In this document: piece after piece, positions 35,180-47,216 of the stretch
How positions within the stretch are numbered: position 1 is the stretch's first letter
Layout of the letters: every line of letters begins with the position of its first letter
Origin: Pomacea canaliculata
Lineage: Eukaryota; Mollusca; Gastropoda; Architaenioglossa; Ampullariidae
Assembly (NCBI RefSeq): GCF_003073045.1
Contig: NC_037598.1
Coordinates: forward strand, 13,492,486-13,556,485
DNA: 64,000 bases
Reading direction: 5' to 3'
Notes under the pieces: generated by a model
The model's database searches: none
The model's input: only the letters and a program-made list of their open reading frames with translations
What the model was told of the DNA's origin: nothing
Position numbers and translations under genes: made by a program

Positions 35180-38154
35180 TGTGCCTTTTCAGACCTCTTT
35201 TCTTTACTTCCCGGTCTGTGGAGAGATGAAGGTTCTTTTCCTGACCCGTGATATGACGAGGCAACAATAACTGATAGCTTGAACTCTTCGGTTTAAATAA
35301 AGGTGCATTCAAGCTACAGGTAAGAATATCGCTTAAACCGTCTGTCGTCAGAAGTTGCCTCATGGGTTGCACACCTGTAGCGCACAGCAGACAGGGAAGG
35401 GGAGATATAACAAGAAAAAATGTGGCTTAGGTGTGTGTATCAGTGTGTGCTCATGTGTACCTGTGTGTGAGTGTTGAGGGGTTGTATTAGTGAATATTTG
35501 ACCTTTGACTCACACCTCTAACCTTAAAGAAAAAACTGTATAGCAAACCGTTATTGGGTGGAATCGGTGACAGAGAGAGAGAGCTGTACAGATTCTACAA
35601 TCTGTTGCACTCTTCCAGTTTTAAATTATATAGAAATAAACAGTAAAAATGCCTCAAATAAAAACATAGAATAAAGCACCATAAGGAAAAAAAATTCAAG
35701 AGAATAACACAAAAATGTATTTCGCATCAGTATGTAAAATCAGGATAGCAATAAAATAAGAGAATTAATTAATAACTCACTGATTCGTGTTGCTGTGTCA
35801 GACTCTGACAAATCTGTTTTTGAAAACCCGTAGCTTGCTGACACTCGTCAAACTCGGGGTTTCTAAGAATTTCCTTCCTCTTTATACCCGTTGTCAACAG
35901 GAAGACAGATTGGCAGAAACAGTAGAATAAAAAGACCCAATGGATCGTTTAATTTTTTTTAAACTGACACAGAATGTTGTTTATCTTATTTGAACTGTTT
36001 CTTCAAATGTGGAGACTTCTATATTTTCTATTTTGTTTTTCTGACCGATCGAAAGAAAACAATCAACAAAACGACACCTGAAGTATACAGGAAATGTTAC
36101 TTATTCGTTCTTTCTTCTGTATTGAAGGTTTGTTTTACCATATCAAAATGCAGAAAATATCTTTGACATAACCTCATACCATTGTAAAGGATAAAAATGC
36201 TGGTTTTAAAATTATCCCCACTGTTCAAAATAAACAGTTGTTGTCACAGTGCAAGAATGGTTTGTGTAAGACCAACTGCTAAGTGCAGGTCTGACGCGGA
36301 AGAAATAACACCTGAGACTGTTTACCTACCCTAGTGCTATTTTTAGGCTGTTTACCGATTCTTAGACAATGGATCATGTTTATGCAACCATTAGCTTTTT
36401 TCAGTACCAGACTGTTTATTTCTCTTTCTGATTCACAAAATGACCAGCAAGAAGTAGAGCATATCGGATACAAATTTTGAAAGTTAGAAACACACACACA
36501 CACATGCACAAACACCCATACTTATATAAATATATATTCAAGGACAAGGTTTAAACGTGTCAGTACAAATCCATAATGCAAACAAACAATACGTGTTGCT
36601 GGCATTGAAATATTTACTCTTTATGTAGAGCCTTTTTATATCTATGCCATGTATAATTTGCAAATCACAGAAAATATTTCGCGTGGAAAAATACTAAGAA
36701 ACTAGCAAACTACTCGCAGAAAAGAAAGGTTGTGTGCTCATATGCCTGAGTACAGCTCATGCCTCTCCACAGCACAAAGTTGTCTTCGCCAGCCAAGCTC
36801 GTTCTCAGCCACACACACTCTTTCTGTTAGTCTTTTCCTTTTGTGACTGTAGAAGAGTTCTGAAAGGTGGTTGGTAATAAAATAAGTGAAAAATACTTTT
36901 TTACAACACTCTTTTATTTTAAATATACTGAAAAGGGTACAATAATTGTTCGTTGGGCATCAAGATATTCTTCAATCCATAGAACTGAAAATATAAAAGT
37001 GTGAGGGACACTCTTAGAAGCTATTAATTGTAAAATATTGTACATGAGTAGCAAACATACATACGCATTGTTCTGTATAACAGGTTTATTTTACGTCTGT
37101 AAATGGCGGCGTCTTTTGTTGTGTGGTTGTTAAGTTGTTTGTTTATTTTGTTTGCTTCTTTGTTTGTTTGTTTGTTTGTTTGTTGTTTGTTTGTTTGTTT
37201 GTTTGTTTGAATGCAATCATTCAGGGGAAGGAAGTACATGTATTCGTTTTTTGTGAAATGCAGGTCTAGTTAGGGGAGATAACCTATACTTTACTAGTCG
37301 TAGCGCAGAAGTTACCTATCTCCCCTGATTCAGGTTATGAGTTCTCTAAAACACATAAGCGCCTAAATTGCATTCCTGACTCTGTGTGTGCATCCTACGT
37401 TGGTCTCTGCTTTCGTCAGGCGAGGTCAAATTTAGTGACCCCCAAAGTGCGTATTACTTTATAGTGCATCGTCACTTCTTCAATCACACATCTAGTTTGT
37501 CTTCCTTGAGCTTCAAAGGATCAGTTAAATCTGAACTTTCCCAGTTTCTGCCAGCATAATGCTCATGTCTGCTTTTGTGTTGGCCCGACTGGGTTACTGT
37601 TTATTTCTACAACTCCATATATGTCATTCTCGCTAACCACCTACTGAACAATCTTCAGAATTTTTTTCTTTCATTTCAAGTCATATTATGTACAGCAATA
37701 CAAATAACAATAATAAAGCTTACATAAAAATAAGAAGAAACCAGGAAAACAACACACAAACACACACACGCGCGCGCGCACTCGAACATATCTCTTTTCA
37801 CCTCCTTCCTACAGTCTTCTACAAGTTTGCTTGCATACAATGCACAAATAAAGGTTTAATTACACGAAGTAAACTCTCCCCATCAATTAGATAGGTTAAT
37901 ACAAGTTCCACAGTATAATATCTCGAAATAATTATGCTCGTATTGTCTTCCAAAGGCGAAAAACGAACCACGACACACGCCTCCTTCACCAGCGTCACTG
38001 TCTACATGTCCACTTCCGTTCATCTCTTCGAACTATGTCTACATTTGAAGCGTTCTAATCAACCCTCATAGTCCGCCTCTTTAAGAAATATCTTGCACAT
38101 CCAAGAGTACTGCTCCACCCACTCCTCAATATTTCATCCATGGGATGTGTGTGT
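35180..38154. other. No supported gene; (TTTG)n tract
   Basis: Positions about 37140-37210 are a TTTG tandem tract. A minus-strand frame at about 35785-35935 is open for some 50 codons and ends in a GTGAGT donor. It contains a hydrophobic run followed by GIKRKEILRNPEFDECQQ, but has no ATG and no recognised homologue. The rest is AT-rich and unrecognised. Confidence 0.4.
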
Positions 38155-39834
38155 CAGTGGCGTAGGAAGATGTTCGGCGTTGGGGGGGCAAACTCCCTGC
38201 TGACAGTGAACGGCGTTCGCACTCGCACATTACGTAAAAAAGATGGGGGGGGGGCGGTACTGCACGCACGCACGTACACTGAGGTAGCATCACACACGCT
38301 GTTATTGTTAAAAGGCAAAGCAGAATTAAATAAGAAAAAACAAATTAAAAGAATGACTCCCGGCTAACGCATTCACAACGCATACTGGCCAGGGTAGCCA
38401 TCGGGTGGAAAAACAAAGGTAAATATTAATTAAGCCTACTCACCCAACGGCTCGTGACACGCTTTGTTCTATCTCACAACAAACGCGGGGAAAATGGTTG
38501 CTGGAACCCTCTTCTAGACACCACGCCAGTTCCAGCGACAGTACACACAGCACGTGGCAAACCCCCGACTACTCCCAGAGACGGGCACAGGTCTCTCCAC
38601 CAGCAAAAAATCTCATCTTCCGCCCCGCCGTCTTCCCAGTCCACATATACCTGTGTGGCAGGTTTCTATAGGCTTCGAGAAACCTCCAGAACCTTTCCCT
38701 ACCCACAGGGCCCAGCGTCCGCGAGATAAAACACGTTACAAAGAGGCACAGCCCTATACCTGAACTCGGTGTCCACACACCCTGGGAAAATAGCCCCATC
38801 CACCTCAAAGAGAACCAAAGAGACCAGAGAGGAAGGGACGCAAGGCTACCGTATAATTAAGGGCCATAAACTGGCCAGACCACCGTGGCCAGGGGACGAA
38901 ACTAGGGTGGGAATGGCCGCAGGGCCACCCCTTCCTCGCTCCGCTACCCGACGGTGCTGAGCCAGCGATGCGACACGTTCTATGGCCATCTACAAAACAC
39001 GGACACATATATACAAACCAAACAGTATAACACAGATAACTTATGTTGAGTACCAGCCACAGTCGTTGATGATAAAAGAGTGCCTTGTGTAGTTTTAGAA
39101 ATGTTACTTTTGCACTTCCCCCTGAGTCGTAGATAGCAATAATACCAGTCTCTCTGTCTCTAAAGAAAACAACCAATATAGGGACTCGGAGTCTTTGCCT
39201 TACTTAGGTGAAGTCAAAGCCGTCAATTCGCACTAAACCGTTGGTGTCTAGTGAGATGGAAGTCCTCGTGCTTCGCTAGCTTTTCACAAAGTGTAAGGGT
39301 TCCTGTCTGATTGGCAAGACTCACTGGGGTATTGGTATGCAACTAATTCGTTACTGGCTTTCTGTGTTCCCATGACCAGTGCGGCCCCTATGGTTGTAAG
39401 CGATAGCAGATAATTTTAGGGCGACAGCGAGTGGGTGGGGGATGTTTTATGTTGGTCAAAGGAAAACCGCCAAAGAAAAGGCGTCGCATTATGGGGGAGG
39501 GGGAGGGAGACCACACTCGATGTACCGATGTACTGTCCGGCTGCTTTCTTCGCTCAGGCTTCAACACAGCCTGCAATTAGCATGGCAAACAATACCAACG
39601 GACTGTCCCCGATCTGATCGTCAGAGGTGTTAGAGCCTCCACTTGCCTCAGGGCCCGCTTTTGTGACGGTGATGACCGTCTCCTCTCTACGTTCCCCTAC
39701 CTTTCTTTGGTTCTTTGCTCTTTGTGAGGAATTACGTCTCAAATATTGGGGGGGCAAAAGGATATTCCTGCCCCCCCTGTATTTTCCTTGGGGGGGCGGC
39801 TGCCCCCGCTGCCCCCCTGGTTCCTACGCCACTG
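38155..39834. mobile_element. 1.68-kb element with CAGTGGCGTAGGAA inverted repeats (hAT-like)
   Basis: The left end CAGTGGCGTAGGAA (38155-38168) is exactly repeated as the inverted TTCCTACGCCACTG at 39821-39834, with G-rich and C-rich runs inside both ends. CAGTG-type ends suit hAT. The flanks are TG repeats on both sides, so the target duplication cannot be read clearly (TGTGTGT on each side). I recognise no transposase inside, so it is likely non-autonomous. It ends only 66 bases from the last coding exon of the receptor gene. Confidence 0.65.
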
Positions 39835-39900
39835 TGTGTGTTCAAGGTAAGTCTGAACTTGCTGCCATCTACCTTGCGAGGGCAGCAAACTACTGGGATT

Positions 39901-42900
39901 CTATCTGACAGTCATGTTTTCATAAACATCATCAGGCAGGTCGAGGCTGGTGTATAAACTGCCCTGATTACAGTCACCGGGCTGTTCCACTGTTTCATAT
40001 ATGTCCTTGCTGAAGCTGGTGTTCTCGTATTCGTTGAACGTTTTACTTGGCGGTTTACCTGAAAAGATTAAAAATCATCTCTTTAAAATAGTGGAATTTA
40101 AATAATAAAATTTATTAAATATTTACAAAACTCTCCAAAATGACTAGAATAAGTACTAATGATTGGATGCTGTACGAACCAATGAGCCACAAAATTGTAT
40201 TCACACCAGAGTCAGCTTCAAAGCAGGTCAAATGCAACAACGAATTTTAAGGAAAGAATCTACAATCATCTTTGCTTATATAAAACAGCTGCCTATTTGG
40301 AATAGGAAACCTCTTTCTGGCCTTTGCTTTTTCCACAGGAGTTTGTCTTCTGTATTTCTGAGAAAACCTATCAGTCAGTTTTACAGGTACGTACCCCGCT
40401 CACGCGCCGTCAAGATGTCATCGTGTGGAAGAGCTGGGTGTTGCTGACTTCTGCACCTTTTCAACCGCCTGAAAATTGTTACAGTCCTTTGACTGATACT
40501 CTCTAATTCAGTATAACAAGGAATTAAAGCTTCCATCTGTGTGTGTTTGTGCGTGTGAGAGAGAGAGAGAGAGAGATCATATGCAGTTGTATTCATTTGA
40601 GGAGATTGAGAAGAGACGACAAAGAAACAACTCACATGCCGAGTATGATGCCGAAAATGAAGACAAGAGCACCGCCACCGACTCCGCCTACGAGAGGCCA
40701 TATCAGACTGACCTCTCCCTTGTGAGCAGCTGCACATTAAAAAGAAATGATGACATCCAGTAATACCTCATGCTATTAACCATGTAAACAACATTTCCCT
40801 TTTCTTCTCTGATTATGCATCGATATTATTACTGTAACAAAGTAGAATCATGCAAACATAAACTGACAGACCGACAAAGACTTGTTAGGTGCTCCATTTA
40901 AATAGTCATGTCTACTGCATTTTATTTTTCCCGTTTGCTCAGCTGTGTAAGATAACTTTAAATTTTCTATGTCCAGTTTTAATAAGTTGATGTAAAATAA
41001 AGTCTGAACATTAAAAGTTGAATGTGACCCAGCTGATTTATATATATATCTGCGTAGACTTAAACATGGTGCAGTGAAAACAGGGTATAACTAAATGTTT
41101 TTAACACTAGGAAGATGATGTGAAGGCCCTGTGGAGCCTTTTATTATCAACGGCGAAGCCATAGAGCAGGTCAAGAATTTCAGGTCCCCGAGAACTATTA
41201 TCTGGAATGATCTCAGATGTGACACAAATATCATGTGAATAGGAAGGAACACTCAGGTCCAGTTGTACTGGGCGGGGATTGAGAGTGTGCAGACATGTCC
41301 ACGGCAGAACATCCCACCTGAGAAACATTCTGATCCAAAAGAAGTAGTCTCTGCCGTAGAACAGGGTAAGAAAGGAATAGTGAATGTCTCTTCTTGAACT
41401 CTGTGGGAACTGTGTGTAGTGGTGTCTTATGCTCTTTGTCAAGACCTGTGATTAACTTGTGTTCTACAAAAGACATAGAAGCTAGTCATATTTCAAGTTC
41501 TGGCAAACTTACTTTGGCACAGTTGTGTTTCGAATCCTTCTGAGCAGCCATCAGGACAAGTACCATAAACAGGATCACAGGCTTTATTGTCGCGACAACG
41601 TCCACACTCACTGGTGCATTTCTTACCGTAACGACCAGCATAGCAATCTGCGAGCGGAAAGTTCTTTATTATAAGATGTATTTAAGTTGACTGGAATCAA
41701 TGTGTTTAATGATAAAGAGAAAAAAGACAAGGATGATGTGGCAATGATTACCTACGTGTAAACAGATGTGTTTATTTATCTTTTATTTTTCTTTTTACAA
41801 ACACATGTTAATGTCCTCACCAAGACAGTCGACAGCAAGAATGTAAAAATTGAAGTACGAACTTAGGTGTAAATAAAATTAAATTAATTCTGAGAAGAAA
41901 TACAAAACGAAGGAAAGGGTAAAGAATAAGAGTCTTTAAAAATAGATACCTAGAAGCAAAATGTTGCAAGTGTTATCAAGCATATATTATACTTGTGATA
42001 ACAAGAAACGACAATTAACTCCTGGTAACAGGAGGTTACATTGATATGGACAAATTCTTGATTCGCCAAATCAATTAAAAAAAAAACACAACCGGTGATC
42101 GGAAAAATCAAGATTCAACAAGCGCTGAGAAAGTAACCGTAGGAAAGATTCCTGAAGAAGCAGTGGTTGATATTTTTATTACAGTCAATGCTAAGAATGC
42201 ATGCAGACCTTTTGGTTTCAACTATTATAGTTTTCCTTCTTATATTTGAAGTTGTCCCTTCCTCGCCGCCCTCAGAGCTCTGCTTCATTGAACAAATATA
42301 GATAAGAGGTTTGGCTGCGATTAGCGGGGTCAAACTCTTGTTTTTATTTATTATTATTTTTATTACCCTGTCATGAACGGCTTTAACGTTCGCAAAGGTG
42401 CGTTGACGGATGTGTGAGTTAAAGACGAGCTCATCTGATCTCGTCGGACACAAACTTACAGAAAAAAAAAAACGAAAGTGTGTAGTCATCCTCTCGACAC
42501 ATGTCATAATAAACATGTGTTCCTACCTTGACACAGAGGAGGCTGCCATCCAGTCTGACACTGACATGTCCCGTCAGTCCTGTTACACGTGTTGTTACAT
42601 CCTTCACCACAGGTGTTTTGACAGTCGTTAGACACGTTGTAATGACCGTCTGAGCATTCTGTAGGCAAGCATGATATTATATAAGCATTATGCTACATTA
42701 GCAAAGTATTAAATGTTAGTTTTTTTAAATGTTTCTCAACTAAAAATTTCTACATGAAATAATAATTGTAATAGATTATGTTAATGAAAGACAAATTCTG
42801 TTAATTTTCATTAGACGTTTAATAACTGCCTAATATTTAATACTGCTTATTTTAAAACGTCGTATTTGAATAAAAACAAACTCCCTAATTAATACAGACA

Positions 42901-45177
42901 CCTTCCAATTTAAAAAATAGTTTTTAGTTATTGTATTCTTACGTTGACATAGAGGAGGCTGCCATCCTGGCCGACACTGACATGTCCCGTCAGTCCTGCT
43001 ACATGTGTCATGACATCCTTCACCACAGGTGTTTTGACAGCCGTTAGTCTTGTTGTAGTGACCGTCTGAGCAACCTGTTATCACCACAGTATACAGTAGG
43101 TACTGTACAGTATACAGTGAACTGAGGCAAGATCCGTGTGTGAGTGCGACATACCCTCTACATAAATGTGTAGAACTATGTAACTGGTAGACAGGAAAAG
43201 TCTTGTGGAAGGCCAGTAGAAAATAAATGTTTTGTGTCATTGTAATCTGTCAATGTCTTTCTTAACTATAAACAAAGTTACTTATGATTGTTTTATCTCG
43301 TGACTGCTTTTACTCTTTAAAGAAGAAATAAAAATACTGCTGTCGTTGAACTTTGCAATCTGGTTCGTGTCTTACGCCATCAGAGTCACAATTATCTTAC
43401 ATATCATATACACCACCAAAGTTCATGAGTAGATGACTGCCGACCCTTTGATTTCTCTCAGTCCTCGGAAATCAAACGTAGGTCAAGTACATGAGGCGAG
43501 GTTACCGCAATTTCCGGTTTTTTCATGTTGTCTTCAGTTTAGTCAAGTGTATTTACGTGAGTCATCAGAGTAGCAACATAGGAAACACTTCTTCTCTTGA
43601 TGTCCACTGACATGAGGGGCTGAGAGCTTGTGTTAGGCAACGGAGACAAGAGGTCTTCAGTGATGTCAGAAATGATGGAGTTCGTCAAAAACCTGTTTGT
43701 TTGTTTGTTTGTTTGTTTGGTTTGTTTGTTTGTTTGTTTGTTTGTTTGTTTGTTTGTTTGGGGTTGTTTGTTTGTTTGTTTGTTTGGTTGGTTTTGGTTG
43801 TGTTTGGTTTGGTTGGTTGGGTTGGTTGGTTTGGTTGGTTGGTGTGTTGGTTGGTTGGTTTGGTTGGTTGGATTGGTTGGTTGGTTGGTTGGTTGGGTGG
43901 TTGTTTGTTGGTTGGTTGGTTGGTTGGTTGGTTGGTTTGGCATGCTCAAACAAAAGCTGGCATGGTTAGTCTCTCTCACTAGCGCCAAAGACTTCTTAGA
44001 TCACGTGACCTAAGTGACCTGTGAGTTCGGTTTTTATGCTTGTCATAAGTGCACCATGAAAGTATCACACTGTATCACACCTTCTAGGTGCTTGGGTGGT
44101 GCTTCGTGGAGAAGACGAGGTTTTATGGGGATTTTTTCGGCTGGAGGTCGCTTCGGTCAGCTGTGGTTGTTTTTCTGTTCGTTAGCCTGGTGCAGCTTGT
44201 TTGGAACATTTTACAATGTCTGAATATTTGACGGCTGAATGCAACACGTTTCATGGTGGCAGTCGGCGGAGAGTGTGTTTGGCTAGATTACAATTAATCC
44301 GGATACAAGATGGGTCAATTCTAAGCTGCTGAACCGTGTGACACTACTTAGCCAAGTTTATGGCCAGAGTGGAATTAACGGTTTCAGCGCTTCCGATGTG
44401 CATCAAAATTAGACAAAGACGACGAAACAGTTGAGGTCAGTGCTCTGATCGATGAGCAATGATGGCTAACTCATTTTCATTTCATTTGATCAAGCTGTTC
44501 CACAGTTTGTTTTAGAAAAGTTCTGTTTCTTTTTTCCTAAAACGCAAATATTCCCAACGTACAGGACTTTCCATGTTTAAGTTAATCAACCTAGTGTCCC
44601 CGTGTTAACCGTCCTGGTGTGCACGCTACTCACTACTGGAGATAAACGCTCTTATGCTCATCGATTCAGAATACAAATAATACGAGTATTTGTATTGTTT
44701 TTGGATGTAAATTTTTTTGTTCGTGTTCGTTTCATTTATTTACCTTTCAAGCATGAGCCATCCTCTGGGTCACAGCTGTTTTCCTCGCCTCTTCCTAAGC
44801 AATAAGCGCTGCAGGGATTCTGACAGTTGTTTCCCCACCACACAGTATCGCAGACTGTAAAGAGGGAATTTGCTCAAGCGGCAATAAAGTACAAACAAAA
44901 TTACTGACCCCTACTTTAAAAACCATGTTTACATCTTAATAATTCTAAATCATAACATGTATGGAAATAGCATCGGTTTCGAATGTTTACTAGTTTCTTA
45001 CTATTTATTAACAGCAAGCTCCTTAAGCAAGCTTATCCGAAAATATTAATTTTAATTGCTCAATGTTCTTATGAAAAATACACATGAACATTTTACTGTT
45101 TTATGCAAATATTTTATACATCTTCCTCAATGATATTTTTGTGCAATGATATTAGTCGATCTCAATATATATAATGT

Positions 45178-45224
<47 letters not shown>

Positions 45225-47216
45225 CTATGTTTGTGCATGCTGTTTGTTTGTTGGTCCTTATAGTTTATTATTAATACATTTTAATACATACCCCACACCT
45301 GGACTTCACATATGTTAAGAAGTGGCACCTTATCTGAAGGTGAAACCAGGTTTCTAGTGATGTTGACGACTCTCCCTCTTTGATTCGCTTGTAGTGACAA
45401 GTCCGTAGTCACGGTGATGTCCTCTGTGGCGCCAGGAAATGTCTTCACGAGAGAACTGTCCAGCCACACCTTAACACCAGTCATTCTTTGCTCCTCTGCA
45501 AATTATGAGGACAGTATACGAAGCATTTATAAATCTTACTAAGTACCAACAGCAAACTCTAGTATAACAAACTACCGCTGAGCTTAGAAAACAAAATGAA
45601 AGTCAAGGTTTAAGGTACGTGCTTCCATCTAGTGACGATTTCAAGGGGAAGAGAAGTGAACATGGTAGGAAACTCAAATGACAGCCAGTCCTGAGACCAA
45701 ACCTAACTTCCATAGAAAATTACGTGCCTCCAGAGACGAGATTTGAACACAGGGCCAATCGATTCTCGATTCGGTGGCGATAAGTAGAAGTTGTCTTGCC
45801 ACTCCGACACCCTCCCGCTTCACCCTCCACCCTACCTCATGCCTCGTATTTCAGTTACTCCAGAAAGAGGAAGTCAATTTATAACAACGAAAATATAATG
45901 TAATCTTCGTGTGTAACCTAATCTGTGGCGTTTTCTTTCAGACGAACACAAACTAGATGGTCTCGACAGCACCTCGTTGTCATTCCCCTATTGATGACGC
46001 GAGAACTTTTTGTAACCATTGTTGTTTACCTTTTGACACCAACCATGTCGAGGGCTTATTGCTGGAAACAAAACATTTAAAAATGATTTGAACAGCAACA
46101 GCAAGGAAAAGTTAAGTTAAAGGAAAATTGAAGAGGAAATAGAATGGAATTGAATGAAAAAAAAGATGGCTTGACACAGGACAAAGCCATGCTTGGCCAG
46201 GTTTCTCTTACGTCCACGGCGCCCGTAGATGGTAATTTTGTGAACTGTGAACTCCTGTCCCAAATCCACCCACCAGAAGGGCCTGTTGTCCTCCAGCGAG
46301 GTGTGGATGCAGTTGGGTGGCTGCTTGGTAATGTCAAATGTTGTGTTGGTGTTTCCATTGATCGCGGATGAGCAATTTCCAGAGATATACAGACCTTCGT
46401 TTTCACTATGACGAGAACTGATGCCACACTCTTTGTAAATAGCCACATTTCCTGTTTAAAAATATAGAATTCAGAAGAGGGTATAATATGTTATGTGATA
46501 GTATATACTATGCTCTGAAAGGTGGAACACTATCCAATGTGAGAGATTACACTATGTAAGACAGTAGACTATGTGAGAGGATATGCTAGACTATGTGAGG
46601 AGTGCACTATACTTTGTGTGATGGTATATTATGCTATGAGAGTTGGTACACTATCTTGTGTGAGAGAGTATTTCGCTATTGATTGTGTTTCGGTGTGTGT
46701 CACCGATTGCCAGCGAGTCTGCTGTCTACAATTACGGAAGCCGTTGTAAGAACTGTAAATAAAATGTGTAATATTATCTTCCACTGCAAGGACTTACTAG
46801 AGTAGGACTCACGAGCCATTGACAAAGACATAGATGCACTGGTCTTGTTTTTGTATACTATATATAGATAATGTGCCTTACTTTTGTGAGAGGTATACTA
46901 TACAAAATTCCAAAATTATGCTAAATAATAATCAAAGACTTTAAGCTTTATCATTACATGCAACAAAATTCAGAAGCTGTGATGTTCTTTAAAAAACTTC
47001 ACAGTTTAGCAAACCCTAATAACTACAGAGGTCCATGGTTTAGCACAGCTCAATCACTACACATTCTTAGGTCAGTCTAAATGAATATAAGTGATTAGAG
47101 TTTGAAAGATATTCCAGAACTGAATACTTACTCATCTGGTTGCACTGTACAGCACACAAAGACAACATTTCTAACAACACAAGCAACACAGTTCCCGTGT
47201 AGTCGCAGTGCGCCAT
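39901..47216 (-). CDS. FTP lectin-like/EGF-repeat transmembrane receptor
   Basis: Ten minus-strand exons: 47132-47216, 46212-46451, 45292-45495, 44744-44854, 42943-43074, 42527-42658, 41513-41647, 40636-40729, 40395-40468 and 39901-40058. They sum to 1365 nt, giving 454 aa. Signal peptide MAHCDYTGTVLLVLLEMLSL. FTP domain, residues 29-176: NVAIYKECGISSRHS, NCIHTSLEDNRPFWWVDLGQ, ITIYGRRG, LLNICEVQVWG. Four EGF-like modules, residues about 177-346: CDTVWWGNNCQNPC, CSDGHYNKTNGCQNTCG, CSDGHYNVSNDCQNTCG, CYAGRYGKKCTSECG. Transmembrane helix SLIWPLVGGVGGGALVFIF, then RLKRCR. The tail has NEYENTSF, DIYETV, SLYTSL and DVYENM. FTP domains usually bind fucose-type glycans. A surface receptor that recognises glycans and signals through phosphotyrosine is inferred. 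All extracellular introns are phase 1. Confidence 0.88.
43694..43940 (+). repeat. (TTTG)n/(TTGG)n microsatellite array
   Basis: About 245 bases of TTTG repeats pass into TTGG repeats. It lies in the intron between EGF exons 44744-44854 and 42943-43074. All long frames across it are repeat artefacts. Confidence 0.95.
45180..45222 (+). repeat. (TG)n microsatellite
   Basis: About 21 TG units, just downstream of the second FTP exon in the receptor intron. Confidence 0.95.
46480..46690. repeat. Degenerate intronic repeat around ACTATGTGAGAG
   Basis: Variants of ACTATGTGAGAG, ACTATCCAATGTGAGAG, CTATGTGAGG and CTATCTTGTGTGAGAG recur every 20-40 bases in the first intron of the FTP/EGF receptor. 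It is an old tandem repeat; no function is evident. Confidence 0.6.

Noticed and set aside
35781-35937. Open minus frame with a hydrophobic run, then GIKRKEILRNPEFDECQQ and a GTGAGT donor
   Set aside because: No start codon, no acceptor of matching phase and no similarity to the known juxtamembrane exons.
37140-37210. TTTG repeats considered as a CRISPR-like or regulatory array
   Set aside because: Simple tetranucleotide microsatellite without spacers, in a eukaryotic context.
38454-39176. Frames inside the 38.2-39.8 kb element considered as transposase
   Set aside because: Proline/arginine-rich or random composition with no DDE, BED or hAT dimerisation motif seen.
41107-41476. Minus-strand frame of about 110 codons between receptor EGF and transmembrane exons
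   Set aside because: Protein-like in places but lies in an intron with no compatible splice phase and no recognised family; possibly a transposon relic.
43539-44013. Frames of about 90-150 codons with repeated Asn-Gln-Pro-Thr or Leu-Phe-Val-Cys
   Set aside because: Translations of the TTTG/TTGG array, not genes.
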